Positions 42,131 through 51,381 are shown, numbered from the stretch's first letter. The stretch: DNA of 64,000 nt from [Phormidium] sp. LEGE 05292 (GCF_015207735.1 NZ_JADEWG010000011.1:1-64000); one strand, 5' to 3'. Made by a program: numbers and translations. The notes: generated from the sequence alone by a model not told the origin.

Positions 42131-44659
42131 TCAGTTAAGAGGTACAATCTCCAAGCTGGTGCCTTTTATCCCTTCTAGCCCAAAATCAAAGTTGAAAGTA
42201 TAGTTCTTTTCTTGAGTTAATCGGTCTATCACCCATTCTAGGTCTTGTTTGTGATCCTGACGTAAAAGATTCCAATCCCATTCTGACTCATTGAGATGTA
42301 CTGTTTGGTACTTTAGATCCTCAACAAAGGATCTTCCTTGAGAGCCGAACTTATATTTGACTATCGGACGATCCTCTGAGCCGCGATGCTTTCTGTGATA
42401 GTTAGACTCTGGTGTTTTCCCTTCTCCCCAGCGTAAGAAGCCATCAAATGTGAGTGCAAAACTTGCCTCGATTACTATTGAGCAGTTGTCGCTTCTTGCT
42501 TCTTTTCCATACACATCAATGCGATAATCTTTGCGACTGCCGGGCGATACATTTGCTTTGACTGTATTTGTTACTGTTGTTTTATCGCTTGTTGTTGCTA
42601 CTATGCCTGTTTGCTTATCTTGACCAACTTTGCCAGAAACCTTAACACTAACATCAATTCCACCAAGAAAATTTAGGGGTGTTTTAAAGGTTGTATTCAC
42701 TTCCAACCCGGCTTCCCATTTCAAAGTTGTGAGATCGTAAGTTTGTACTTGTGTTAGCACTTCTCTCGCCCCCCCTACTGTTTGCTCAAGAGGTGTATTT
42801 CCCTTTGAATTATCAACGGATATTGTGGAGGATTCCATGAGCTTCTTCTCAGTATCCTTAATATCCCCAACATTGGATTCCTTAATTGGAAATGACCAAT
42901 CTGAGAAATAAATTTTTAGGCGTTTATCTGCCATATACCCTTCACAACCAGCAGTGTATAGCGCTTCCCATCCTTCATGTTGTCCATTTTCATCCAGAAT
43001 TGGGATAAATTCTTCTCCTACATAGCCTGGTTTTCCGTCTTGACAACCGCCACACCAGCCATACCCAAGCAAGTGCGCTAAAAAGGCTGCTGGTCTCAGC
43101 ACATCCCTCATGATTTTCTTTTTTATTTCGCCTTCGTTCACTGCTTCGCTTTGACTGACCAAATTTGCTAAGGGTGGTGCTAAGAGTTTAGATTTTTCTG
43201 GATGTAGAAGTTTCAGCCCAACATTTCCTAATCTAGAAGTAGAAGGATCTAGGGGTGGCTTGATTTCATTACCAGAGTTTTGGTAAAGAGCTTTAATAAT
43301 ACTCTTTCCCTGTTCCCAAACATCATTGGAAAGTTCCCAAATAATCACTCCCTGCGCTCCTACATCCTTCAAAAAGTTCAATTTTGTAACAGCAGCTTCT
43401 GGAGTTTCAAAGTAGATGTTGTGAGCATACGGGTAGCTTCCTGAAGCCGAGACGAATGGAGGTCTGGGTGTACTTCCCGCTACCTTAATATTGGCATTTG
43501 CAGCCGTATGAGCATCAGGAAACTGCCTCAGGATATCTTTATACCGAACCACTTTATATCCTGGAGGTATCTGACCACTCAAGTCATCTGGCTCTTTTCC
43601 ATAAGCAAAGTCATACCCGTAGATAGGCACTCCTGCGGCTATTTTATTTCTGGATAGCTGTTGTCCAGAACCTTGCCAGTTCATAAAAAATGGATTTGTC
43701 CAATACCAAAGAGACTCTTCGACTGAAAGAATTGGATTGTCAATAGATCCATTCGGCCACTCTCCCTGCTGTTCTCCTGCATGAATGTCTTGCTCCCGTA
43801 TCTTAAAGAGAGCCGTATGCGGTCCTACAGGAGATCGATTCCAAGAGCCAGTCAGGTCATAGGTCATCACTCCGACCCATTCCACATAATCTATCAGTTG
43901 CGGGTCATAGTTATTGCCATACCAGGATGTCGCAAAGACAGCGGCAGAAATCACTTTATCCGGCATGGCTTGCTTCAATTGTTTAGCGAATTCAGTCAAA
44001 CCCCGTCCAGCCGGATGCGCTCCATCACTTTTTTTTCTGCCTCCCCGATCCTTGGTAGCGTCACTGTTTTTATCCCACCAGCACTCTAAATCTAGGTCTA
44101 CACCATCTAAATTGTTTGATTCAACAAAATTCACGACATTTTGTACAGCTTGATTGAGAAGCGGATCTGAAGGATTATTTCCTATTCTTTCCATCAGGGA
44201 GAAGAATCCATAATCTGTTGCACCTCCTATTGCAATCGAGATTTTGGTACCACACTTATGTCCAGTAAAAACAACATCTGTAATGATTTCATTCACATCA
44301 TTAAGTGACTTGGCTTCAAACTCACCGAGAGTTGCCTCATCAAACATGAGAAACGAGATGATTCCATGAGTAATATTTCGATACATCTCTTCATTGACAT
44401 AGTTAAATCCCTCTTTTTTTCTCCAAGTCGGGATATAGGCGATGATTTTAGCTGCTTCGGTTTTGCTTGAAGTTGTTACATCATACAGCTCGTCATACAG
44501 TCGCCAGCCATTGTTATTTGGGTCTCCTTCCCCTGGCTTGGAAGCCCAGAAGGCTGCCTTAAAGACATTTCCCTGATATTTGACCATCGCCTCTGTCTGG
44601 TATCCTTCAGGCTTTTCTACCCATTCAGGGATGTGAGAATAGTCTTTAGAGAATCCCAT
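42131..44659 (-). CDS. Chitinase-like GH18 fused to aerolysin-like pore-forming domain
   Basis: 842 aa, no signal peptide. Residues 8-58 form a chitin-binding type 3 module (IPEWVEKPEGYQTEAMVKYQ...). A GH18 barrel follows (about 68-470), with SIAIGG (141-146) and the catalytic DGVDLDLE (185-192, Glu192 acid). After a Cys-containing GYGWCGGCQDG region (about 555), the last 230 residues are beta-rich with Thr/Ser/Val repeats (VNTTFKTPLNFLGG, TTVTNTVKANVSPG) like the aerolysin/ETX-MTX2 membrane domain. The combination suggests a toxin that cuts chitin and then forms pores, aimed at invertebrate or fungal grazers. The LysM gene and ATGAG boxes lie upstream. The GH18 call is firm; the pore-forming call is moderate. 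Confidence 0.82.
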   Translation of the reverse strand: MGFSKDYSHIPEWVEKPEGYQTEAMVKYQGNVFKAAFWASKPGEGDPNNNGWRLYDELYDVTTSSKTEAAKIIAYIPTWRKKEGFNYVNEEMYRNITHGIISFLMFDEATLGEFEAKSLNDVNEIITDVVFTGHKCGTKISIAIGGATDYGFFSLMERIGNNPSDPLLNQAVQNVVNFVESNNLDGVDLDLECWWDKNSDATKDRGGRKKSDGAHPAGRGLTEFAKQLKQAMPDKVISAAVFATSWYGNNYDPQLIDYVEWVGVMTYDLTGSWNRSPVGPHTALFKIREQDIHAGEQQGEWPNGSIDNPILSVEESLWYWTNPFFMNWQGSGQQLSRNKIAAGVPIYGYDFAYGKEPDDLSGQIPPGYKVVRYKDILRQFPDAHTAANANIKVAGSTPRPPFVSASGSYPYAHNIYFETPEAAVTKLNFLKDVGAQGVIIWELSNDVWEQGKSIIKALYQNSGNEIKPPLDPSTSRLGNVGLKLLHPEKSKLLAPPLANLVSQSEAVNEGEIKKKIMRDVLRPAAFLAHLLGYGWCGGCQDGKPGYVGEEFIPILDENGQHEGWEALYTAGCEGYMADKRLKIYFSDWSFPIKESNVGDIKDTEKKLMESSTISVDNSKGNTPLEQTVGGAREVLTQVQTYDLTTLKWEAGLEVNTTFKTPLNFLGGIDVSVKVSGKVGQDKQTGIVATTSDKTTVTNTVKANVSPGSRKDYRIDVYGKEARSDNCSIVIEASFALTFDGFLRWGEGKTPESNYHRKHRGSEDRPIVKYKFGSQGRSFVEDLKYQTVHLNESEWDWNLLRQDHKQDLEWVIDRLTQEKNYTFNFDFGLEGIKGTSLEIVPLN

Positions 44660-44774
44660 TTTTCAACTCCTTTGGCTCAATGCAAATTTAACTGGAAATT
44701 TTCTATTGATTAGGCAGTCTAAAAACCACAACGGCTGCTACTGTCCGCTGAGTTTACCCACTGGAGAGGGGAAC

Positions 44775-44802
44775 AGAAGGTTAGTTTATTTACTAACCTT
44801 CT
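44775..44802 (-). terminator. Hairpin between LysM and chitinase-toxin genes
   Basis: AGAAGGTTAGT (44775-44785) pairs with ACTAACCTTCT (44792-44802), loop of 6. It may attenuate transcription from the LysM gene into the chitinase gene. No T-run follows. Confidence 0.45.
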
Positions 44803-44856
44803 AAATGTTTTATGGTTGCAATTAAACGCAGCTACTCCTATAGCGAGCCAAACCCC

Positions 44857-45036
44857 TTAAGCGGGGATTTGAAGTTTTTGCCCAACTTTTAAATCTTCAG
44901 GTTTAACACCACCATTGGCAGAGGAAATTTTTGGCCACTGATTACCATCACCATAATATACCTGGGCGATGTCGAATAATATGTCATCCTTTTCTACGGT
45001 ATGAGTTGTGGGAGGGTTGCCTTGTTTGTTAGCCAC
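44857..45036 (-). CDS. LysM-domain protein, 59 aa
   Basis: GTG 45036 to TAA 44857-44859. Almost the whole protein is one LysM repeat: THTVEKDDILFDIAQVYYGDGNQWPKI, SANGG, KPEDLKVGQKLQIP. LysM binds N-acetylglucosamine polymers such as peptidoglycan or chitin. Small single-LysM proteins also form the tube or tail hub cap of phage-like injection systems. It is directly upstream of the chitinase-toxin gene and downstream of an ATGAG-box array. It was missed by length-based calling because of its size and GTG start. Partnership with the chitinase is inferred. Confidence 0.85.
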   Translation of the reverse strand: MANKQGNPPTTHTVEKDDILFDIAQVYYGDGNQWPKISSANGGVKPEDLKVGQKLQIPA

Positions 45037-45272
45037 GATCTTTTTCCTTTCTTTAGTTGAGTTAAATATAGCGAGCTTGACATCAAGTACAAAGCTACCT
45101 CTGAAAGCTTTATTATGTAAAAGTTTCAGATTTTAGCCTTGAGAACTTAAAGAGGGAATTTTGCTCAAAATTCAAAATTAGGAAAGACTTAAAAATAAGC
45201 AATTCTAATTTTAAATGCACTCGGTCATCCGCTTGCTATATCTAACAAATATTAGCTTTATTTACTGATTTT

Positions 45273-45314
45273 TCAACCCATAAAACTCATGTACATCTCA
45301 TCTAAAAACTCATA
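45273..45314 (-). promoter_or_regulatory. ATGAG-box operator array upstream of LysM/chitinase unit
   Basis: CTCAT boxes at 45286, 45297 and 45309 (steps 11 and 12) with TCAACCCATAAAA at the gene-proximal side. It lies 237 bases before the LysM start, farther than for other members. The rest of the 45037-45633 spacer shows no gene. Confidence 0.6.
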
Positions 45315-45633
45315 AAATGTATCTTTTCATCGCAACTCTGTTTTAGTTTTATTAGTGAGCGAAGACCAATAAAAGTTTGGTAAAAAGTATCCAATAACCA
45401 GTTAGACATCTTCCGAGTAGCTAGTCCCTCCTGCTGAAGTCCAGGCGATGAACATCAGCACGCATATAGCAGACATAAAGTAGCGACAGTAAATTTTGAC
45501 TACTTGCTGTGGAGTCGGGGCGACTAGATTGAGTCGTTAAGAGGAGAAACCTCGCGCATTGCAAAGTGGCTCGCGAGCTGCTTCTCTACATCTGGGTTAG
45601 GCATTTGTGGATTAGGAGAAGCGATCACGATCG

Positions 45634-46683
45634 ATGACCGAGAAAATTTGGCTTGAAAGCGGTGCAGGAGGGAAAAAAGGGAGTAATATTGAGAATGTCA
45701 GTTCTGATAAATGTATGCCCCGGCTCGTTTCTTGGGACACAACTGATTTGGTATTAACTGAGCCACTACCGCTCACGCTTCACCCAGCGGCTCTGTATCT
45801 GTCTCTTTTGTCCCCTGGCTCTCGACCAACGATGCGTCAGTCCCTTGATACGATCGCTTCTCTACTCACTAACGGTCAATGTGACGCGATGACGCTCAAT
45901 TGGGCGGCACTAACCTATCAGCACACGGCGGCAGTACAGGGGGCTTTACTGGCTAAACGAGAGCCTGCAACAGTTAGAAAGATGATGTGTGCTTTGCGGC
46001 GAGTGCTAAAAGAAGCGGTGCGACTGGATTTGATGGATGCTTATGCTTATGCTAAGGCGATCGATCTACCGCAGATTCGCAGCAATCCAGAGTTGAGAGG
46101 GCGTGCTTTAAGTGAGGATGAAATTGCTGCTTTGTTGTCGGCGTGCCATGATGACCCTACACCTGCTGGCATTAGAGATGCGGCTTTGATTGCGATTCTC
46201 CGGGTAGGGTTGCGTCGGGCGGAGGTGGTGAAGTTAGAGTTGAAGGATTTTAAGGCGAGTGTGGGGGAACTGAAAGTACGGGGGGGAAAAGGTGGAAAAA
46301 ACCGCACGGTGTACCTTCCTGGGGATGCGATTTCTCTAGTGGAAGATTGGTTGAAGGTGCGGGGACGTTCTCCGGGAGCGTTGCTGTGTCCTAGTTGGAA
46401 ACGGGGAAGAATCCATATTAGACCTTTGACTCCCCAGGCGGTATTGATGATTCTTCGCAAACGGGCGGTGGAAGCCCAGGTAGATCCGTTTTCGCCGCAC
46501 GATTTTAGGCGGACGTTTTGCTCGGATTTGTTGGATGCGGGAGTTGATATTGTGACGGTGGCTGCTTTGGCGGGACACTCGTCGCCGGAGGTGGTGGCTA
46601 AATACGATCGTCGGGGAGAGGAAACTAAACGAAAAGCTGTGGAAAAGTTATCGATTCCTTCTTTACATCGAAGTACCAAATAG
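45634..46683 (+). CDS. Tyrosine recombinase/integrase (XerC/D-like)
   Basis: 349 aa. An N-terminal SAM-like core-binding domain (about 55-140) is followed by a catalytic domain with Arg in RVGLRRAEV (about 191), Lys in the GGKGGKNR beta-hairpin, HDFRRT (about 296-301), GHSS and the nucleophile Tyr in VAKYDRRGEE (about 325). All catalytic residues are present. It probably integrates or excises the accessory block, resolves dimers, or inverts DNA. It stands alone between the toxin region and the defence island, so it may mark the border of an insertion. No att repeats were identified by eye. Confidence 0.9.
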   Translation: MTEKIWLESGAGGKKGSNIENVSSDKCMPRLVSWDTTDLVLTEPLPLTLHPAALYLSLLSPGSRPTMRQSLDTIASLLTNGQCDAMTLNWAALTYQHTAAVQGALLAKREPATVRKMMCALRRVLKEAVRLDLMDAYAYAKAIDLPQIRSNPELRGRALSEDEIAALLSACHDDPTPAGIRDAALIAILRVGLRRAEVVKLELKDFKASVGELKVRGGKGGKNRTVYLPGDAISLVEDWLKVRGRSPGALLCPSWKRGRIHIRPLTPQAVLMILRKRAVEAQVDPFSPHDFRRTFCSDLLDAGVDIVTVAALAGHSSPEVVAKYDRRGEETKRKAVEKLSIPSLHRSTK

Positions 46684-46724
46684 GTTAAGAAATCTAAAAG
46701 CTAAAGGGAATTTTTCTGGCTTAT

Positions 46725-46991
46725 TTATGATTGTTCCCCATTTGTATCGGGATGAGAAAAGGGGCTAGAACTAACAGTAATACACTCATTTTCAAAGGAA
46801 ATAGGCATTCCTAATTGATAGGGTTGTCCATCAACTTTGATATCTTCAGGTTTGACTCCTAAATTGAGAAAGTAAAACACCATAGCTTGCATCTTATTGA
46901 GGCGTGAATTATGCAAGCACTCTGTTAAATTAGGGCATTTATAACTAACGCCACTCATAGTTTTACAGTCAAGTTCCATAGGGCAAAACAT
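46725..46991 (-). CDS. Hypothetical Cys-containing protein, 88 aa
   Basis: The N-terminal part has four Cys spaced as in a small zinc- or metal-binding unit (CPMELDC...CPNLTEC). The middle is a helical segment (RLNKMQAMVFYFLNLGVKPEDI) and the tail is Ser/Pro-rich. Convergent with the recombinase, stop-to-stop distance 41 bases. Family not recognised. Confidence 0.5.
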   Translation of the reverse strand: MFCPMELDCKTMSGVSYKCPNLTECLHNSRLNKMQAMVFYFLNLGVKPEDIKVDGQPYQLGMPISFENECITVSSSPFSHPDTNGEQS

Positions 46992-47194
46992 AACCGAGAA
47001 ATCCTGCTTAAACAGAAACGCGAGCGCAATTGAGTGTGATGACGGCTGCTCGACGGTAGCACCGAGGGTGGAACACCCCCACTATACACAACCGATGCTA
47101 TTGGACACGATATCAGTCCGAGTCAATATGCTACCAGTAGCATTGAAAAGCACACTTTTTGGCTTAATCAATTTTTCCTATAAATGCTACTTTA

Positions 47195-47222
47195 GCATAC
47201 TTTGGACTAAATGTGGCATACT
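47195..47222 (+). promoter_or_regulatory. Direct repeats GCATACT ahead of RHH gene
   Basis: GCATACT at 47195-47201 and 47216-47222, 21 nt apart (two helical turns), about 45 bases before the RHH start, with a further TGCTAC/GTAGCAT pair near 47132-47144. This fits an autoregulatory RHH operator. Confidence 0.4.
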
Positions 47223-47267
47223 ATTGACCATTGGGTAGGGTGAAAAGAAGTAGCACTATAAAGGCAA

Positions 47268-47756
47268 ATGGCAACAAAAAATATCCGAATTGTGGGGTAC
47301 TTACCGCCCCAGTATCACTCCAAGCTGCGGGAGTACATGAAGGAACAATCGATAACTGAAAGCACAGCGCTAGTGAAAATTATTAAGCAGTTTTTTGATG
47401 GCACATTGTCAGCCAATGTCCCAGAGGTTACTTCCCTTCAAGATGATGCAGTCGCATCTTTGGAAGCGGATATGGCTCGCATCAAGCACCGCCTGATGGT
47501 TTTGGAGGAAGAAGTAGCATTAATTAAGCAGCGAAGAGGAGGTAAATCTCAAACCTATCCGTTCCCCAGATCGCCTGTTAAACTACTGCCTCAAACAGAA
47601 GAGCAATTATCAACCAGACTGGGTGTGATGCCTTCTGAGATTCAGTCGGCAGTGGAAAAAGGAGAAGATTATTTTAAAGATTGGAGCAAGCGAAGAGATC
47701 CGGCATTAAGAGTTTGGCAGAAGCGCGGAAACCTCTTCCATCCTTTGTCTGACTGA
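47268..47756 (+). CDS. Ribbon-helix-helix protein with coiled-coil tail
   Basis: 162 aa. The N-terminus has the RHH pattern (NIRIVGYLPPQYHSKLREYMKEQSI then TESTALVKIIKQFF), followed by a coiled coil (about 65-90) and a basic Pro-rich linker. The C-terminal 60 residues hold a second small domain (LSTRLGVMPSEIQSAVEKGEDYFKDWSKRRDP) found in cyanobacterial plasmid-type regulators. A DNA-binding regulator with its own upstream direct repeats. Convergent with the small membrane gene at 47971. Confidence 0.7.
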   Translation: MATKNIRIVGYLPPQYHSKLREYMKEQSITESTALVKIIKQFFDGTLSANVPEVTSLQDDAVASLEADMARIKHRLMVLEEEVALIKQRRGGKSQTYPFPRSPVKLLPQTEEQLSTRLGVMPSEIQSAVEKGEDYFKDWSKRRDPALRVWQKRGNLFHPLSD

Positions 47757-47845
47757 AGCTTTTCTCACGTTTTGGGCTATAGAACCCATTGGTGGGAGTG
47801 GTGGAAGCTCTCCAGCGGCTGAAAATTTACAGATTCAAATAGCTG

Positions 47846-47883
47846 AATATTCAAATATCCAAAAACATGAATATTTGAATATT
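47846..47883. terminator. Bidirectional hairpin between convergent genes
   Basis: AATATTCAAATAT (47846-47858) pairs perfectly with ATATTTGAATATT (47871-47883), loop of 12. It separates the convergent RHH gene and the NACHT operon and is a candidate bidirectional terminator. Confidence 0.5.
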
Positions 47884-47970
47884 TATGAGGACATCCTAGA
47901 GTCTGTTTTTCTTTGTAACAATCCGACTCTTCCTGGACTTCCTGCTGCTTGTGCTGACGCGCTCTTTAGT

Positions 47971-48093
47971 TCATCTAGAAACTGCTTTAATTTTCTTAAG
48001 GTATCTAAAAATGCCTAGCTTGTAAGCAAGCCATAGACCGGAAATAACTAAGCCTAGTATCGCAGGTAGAATTGGGTTAATTTGTTCGCTCAT
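47971..48093 (-). CDS. Small single-pass membrane protein, 40 aa
   Basis: ATG 48093 to TGA 47971-47973. It has one membrane segment (PILPAILGLVISGLWLAYKLGI) and a basic tail (RYLKKIKAVSR), a topology seen in small toxins and accessory peptides. It starts 12 bases after the NACHT gene on the same strand, so it is probably co-transcribed and coupled, though no strong ribosome binding site is present. It may be the membrane-acting effector or regulator of the NACHT protein. Function inferred from position only. Confidence 0.5.
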   Translation of the reverse strand: MSEQINPILPAILGLVISGLWLAYKLGIFRYLKKIKAVSR

Positions 48094-48105
48094 TTGAGTT
48101 TTATT

Positions 48106-50430
48106 CTAAATGTCAACCATTGGTAAAAACAAAGTTTCTTCAATTATTTTTCGCATTTCAGAAGATATATTACAACCGCTATTCATACAATCTATTAACA
48201 GCTTATTGGCATTATAATACTGCTGCAAAAGTTGTTTTTGTGATTCATTGAACTGCCAATTATGACCTACATTGCGATACTTAATGATTGCATCTCTTAA
48301 TTCTTCTACCAATTGTTGAACATTATCATACCACCAGCCAAGATAGGCATCTAAGTCAAAGTTAAGATAATAATTAAGCTGTTTACTGTTTATTTGAAGC
48401 AGTAAATGCTTAATTTCAGGCTCAAATTCAATTTCACGGTCATCGATAAAAGTGGGAGCATCGCCCAGGAAACGACAAAGTTGAAAGTCAAGATTAATAT
48501 CACGATGCTTTCGAGCATCACGCCCTATATCAAGACCAAGAGAAACTGCAATCTCAGAGTTGAAGCCATCCTCAAAAAGGCCAAGATAAGGGTTAGGGCA
48601 AGCAGCATCAAGCGCAAGAGATAGGTCATAGTAAAATGCTCGTATTGCTGACAGCTTGTACGGGATTTTTACTGAAATAGATTTATTTTTAATCCATATT
48701 AAAAATGTCTGTAAATTATCTTCTTCAGCTACCAAAGCATCAATTTTTTGCTTCATTAATCTCAATAGTTCATCGGTATTCGGCAACATCTCAGCAATAA
48801 GCAAAAATATCTCCCGCCAACGTGGAGCGGTGATATGACTGACGCTAACCAATTTTTGCCAATCTGCACACTCCACAACCCTTTTAGCCGTGAAATACTC
48901 TTGAAACGTAAGGTGAGAGAAAGAATAAATTTTCTGCGCCCTTTCCACTAATAGCCCATGCTGCACTTCAATTGATTTCAGCACTTCCTCACTATCCAGT
49001 TGCAAAACTTCTGGCTCGTTTTGAGCATTAGGTAGATGGCGGATGTAATCAGCAATATACTGCTCTAGTTCTTTCTGTTTAAAGAAATAATCTCCTCGCT
49101 CAAATGTCGTTAGGGCAATTTGGCTCAATAAATCTTTCTTGCGTTGCAATGATAGATTTTTATAAACCTGTCCTCGCTCAATCTTTCGCGTTTCATCCCA
49201 TTTTTTTATTAGAATATCTACTCCTTGTTCATAAAGTTCTGAACGATTAACAGGGAATTTATCTGATTCTTCAAATACCAAACATAACAGCATTAACAGT
49301 AACGGATTTGTTGCCAGTTCTCGAATCGGATCATTTATAGTAAGTTGTTGAATAAATTTTTCTGCTTTGACTATTTGATTAGTTTTAAACCACTTATGGA
49401 CAAAGGTGTTAATCTGCTTTTCATCAAAATCCGCGACTTCAACATCTTTAAACTTATCAAAATTATAGTTACTTGCTGCAATCCGACAAGTCATTACAAA
49501 CTGATTTCTACGAAACTTCTCAGAAAAATCACGAACTTGCTTGATGACACGGCTGTTATCTTCAACTTTTACTTCATCCAAACCGTCAAGTAAAACCAGT
49601 GTTTTACCGTGCTTCAAAAGGACAGCTATTTGTTCAGCAGAGACATCACAATCAGAAAACATCTGAGTGATGTATTCTAGTAAGCTAGGTTGTCCTTCTA
49701 CTTCTGCAAAGTGTTTGAGCGTGATAAAAATTGGGACGCGATGAGCTTGAAATTTACCTGTATTGCACTGGATTGCTAAATGTTTTAAAAATGTGGTTTT
49801 TCCTGATCCTGGCTTACCTAGCACCATCAATTTTGAGTATTTCTCAACCGCTTCTAATCCTAGTATTTCTTTACCAGTTATCCTGCCAAGTCCGATGCGA
49901 TCGAAGTTTTCTGGGTTACAGTCTTGTACCATTTCATCAACTTCGCGCCACTGCCGACTGGGAATTTTTTCCAGAATGTTGACGTTGGTGTAGAGGTCAC
50001 TTACGTTAATGGGTTGTGACATGGTGAGCGATCTCATTGTGCCACATTGGTCTTGAATCATCTCGCGACAATAGGAACGCACCTCTTGCACCAAGATATC
50101 AATATCCCAGCTATTGTCCAGTGCCTTCTCAGCTAGCTCAGATTCAACATCCTGGGGTGGAGGAGCATTACTCTGCTCTTTCTCCTCTGGTTCAGATTCA
50201 GCGTTTTTGGGTAAATGAGCAACTTCTTTCCAATCTAGATTGAGCTTGAAGCAGATTTCTTGAAAGTATTTACGATCAACAGTCTTGCCGCTAAGAAAAT
50301 TACCAATTGGCTGGCGAGTACGTAGATCTACCTCACTCGCCAGTTCGTTTTGCGTCCATCCTGTGCGCTCAAAAGCCCTTTTTACCTTTTCTAGTTTTTC
50401 TGGATCTACCCGAAGCGATTTCCTTGCCAT
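48106..50430 (-). CDS. HTH-NACHT NTPase, NLR-like defence protein
   Basis: 774 aa. The N-terminal HTH (about 15-60: TGWTQNELASEVDLRTRQPIGNFLSGK) is XRE-like. A NACHT module follows, with Walker A LGKPGSGKTTF (about 204-214), Walker B LVLLDGLDEVK (about 283-293), and NACHT sensor and winged-helix blocks (NPLLLMLLCLVFEE; YSFSHLTFQEYF). The C-terminal 230 residues are helical and lack LRR, TPR or WD40 repeats, as in short cyanobacterial NACHTs and bNACHT-type anti-phage proteins. It probably senses a phage component and oligomerises. Followed by a 40-aa membrane peptide gene. The fused HTH suggests DNA binding or autoregulation. Confidence 0.88.
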   Translation of the reverse strand: MARKSLRVDPEKLEKVKRAFERTGWTQNELASEVDLRTRQPIGNFLSGKTVDRKYFQEICFKLNLDWKEVAHLPKNAESEPEEKEQSNAPPPQDVESELAEKALDNSWDIDILVQEVRSYCREMIQDQCGTMRSLTMSQPINVSDLYTNVNILEKIPSRQWREVDEMVQDCNPENFDRIGLGRITGKEILGLEAVEKYSKLMVLGKPGSGKTTFLKHLAIQCNTGKFQAHRVPIFITLKHFAEVEGQPSLLEYITQMFSDCDVSAEQIAVLLKHGKTLVLLDGLDEVKVEDNSRVIKQVRDFSEKFRRNQFVMTCRIAASNYNFDKFKDVEVADFDEKQINTFVHKWFKTNQIVKAEKFIQQLTINDPIRELATNPLLLMLLCLVFEESDKFPVNRSELYEQGVDILIKKWDETRKIERGQVYKNLSLQRKKDLLSQIALTTFERGDYFFKQKELEQYIADYIRHLPNAQNEPEVLQLDSEEVLKSIEVQHGLLVERAQKIYSFSHLTFQEYFTAKRVVECADWQKLVSVSHITAPRWREIFLLIAEMLPNTDELLRLMKQKIDALVAEEDNLQTFLIWIKNKSISVKIPYKLSAIRAFYYDLSLALDAACPNPYLGLFEDGFNSEIAVSLGLDIGRDARKHRDINLDFQLCRFLGDAPTFIDDREIEFEPEIKHLLLQINSKQLNYYLNFDLDAYLGWWYDNVQQLVEELRDAIIKYRNVGHNWQFNESQKQLLQQYYNANKLLIDCMNSGCNISSEMRKIIEETLFLPMVDI

Positions 50431-50588
50431 ACTCTGACTACATAGCCCATATCCACTTTAACCGAGTCTGTTGAAACGCATACCTAAACTAATACCCAAA
50501 GTCACGCATTTGGAGAACGTTACTCGAACTTAATCTCATCCATCAACCATCGAAGCTAGTTGATGTAGTGATTCACACCTCAAAATTT

Positions 50589-51242
50589 ATGAAATCAGCC
50601 TACATCAATGGACGGTTTTACTATCAAGATGAAAATGGCATCTTGCTACCAGCTGTTACTACGATACTTAAGGCTACACAGCCGATTGAGTCTGTAGCTG
50701 CTCTTTCTAATTGGCGCAATAAAATAGGAGAGGCACAAGCAAATCGCATTGCTCTAACTAGCCGTCGCCGGGGGGAACTATTACATCAGTGGGTTAAGGA
50801 ATATTTTCAAGGGTTATCTCCGATTGCTTCCAGCTTGATTCAGCCCTATTGTTATAGCGTTCAATCGGTTTTGGAGAAACTTAGCGATGTTCAATTAGTC
50901 GAAACAGTTGTGCCAAATTATCTAGAACAATACGCTGGAAAGGTTGATTTAGTTGCCCGTTATGAAGATGTTCCATGCACTATTGAGTGGACGACTGCTG
51001 AAGAACCTAAACTGCGCGTAGAAAAACTTTACGATAAGCCTTTACAGGCTGTAGCTTATGGTGGTGCAATTAACAGATATTATGGTGAGAGTTTGTTTGG
51101 CACTAAAATTGTTAATGCTTTGATTGTTGTAGCGCTTCCCGGTGAAGATGCGGAAACATTTACGTTCAAACGGGAAGAATTGCTCGACTACTGGCAGGAG
51201 TGGTTAAAACGGCTAAAGTCTTTTGGAGAAAAAGCTGCTTGA
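50589..51242 (+). CDS. PD-(D/E)XK exonuclease-like protein, catalytic Lys changed
   Basis: About 217 aa from ATG 50589 (GTG 50568 also possible). The fold matches RecB/Cas4/MGME1-like nucleases: motif I His in RGELLHQWV (about 66), Asp in YAGKVDLVA (D120), then Glu in TIEWTT (E133). The canonical ExK is read here as E-W-T, so the catalytic Lys is replaced by Thr (about 135), with a QAVAYGGAI helix after it. Activity is therefore uncertain; it may be a binding subunit, or a nearby Lys (KLRVEK) may substitute. It lies between the NACHT and TIR-like genes within the defence island. Confidence 0.65.
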   Translation: MKSAYINGRFYYQDENGILLPAVTTILKATQPIESVAALSNWRNKIGEAQANRIALTSRRRGELLHQWVKEYFQGLSPIASSLIQPYCYSVQSVLEKLSDVQLVETVVPNYLEQYAGKVDLVARYEDVPCTIEWTTAEEPKLRVEKLYDKPLQAVAYGGAINRYYGESLFGTKIVNALIVVALPGEDAETFTFKREELLDYWQEWLKRLKSFGEKAA

Positions 51243-51381
51243 TAGGTTCAGAAATAGTTAGGAGTCGAATTGAAGTTTCCCAGTTTAACTCCTAAGTATT
51301 TCTATCTCTATAACTAAGATTAGTTCCGGTAAATGCCGATTTTTTAAGTCCTAAAGTGTGATAACAAAAAAAATTAGCTAC

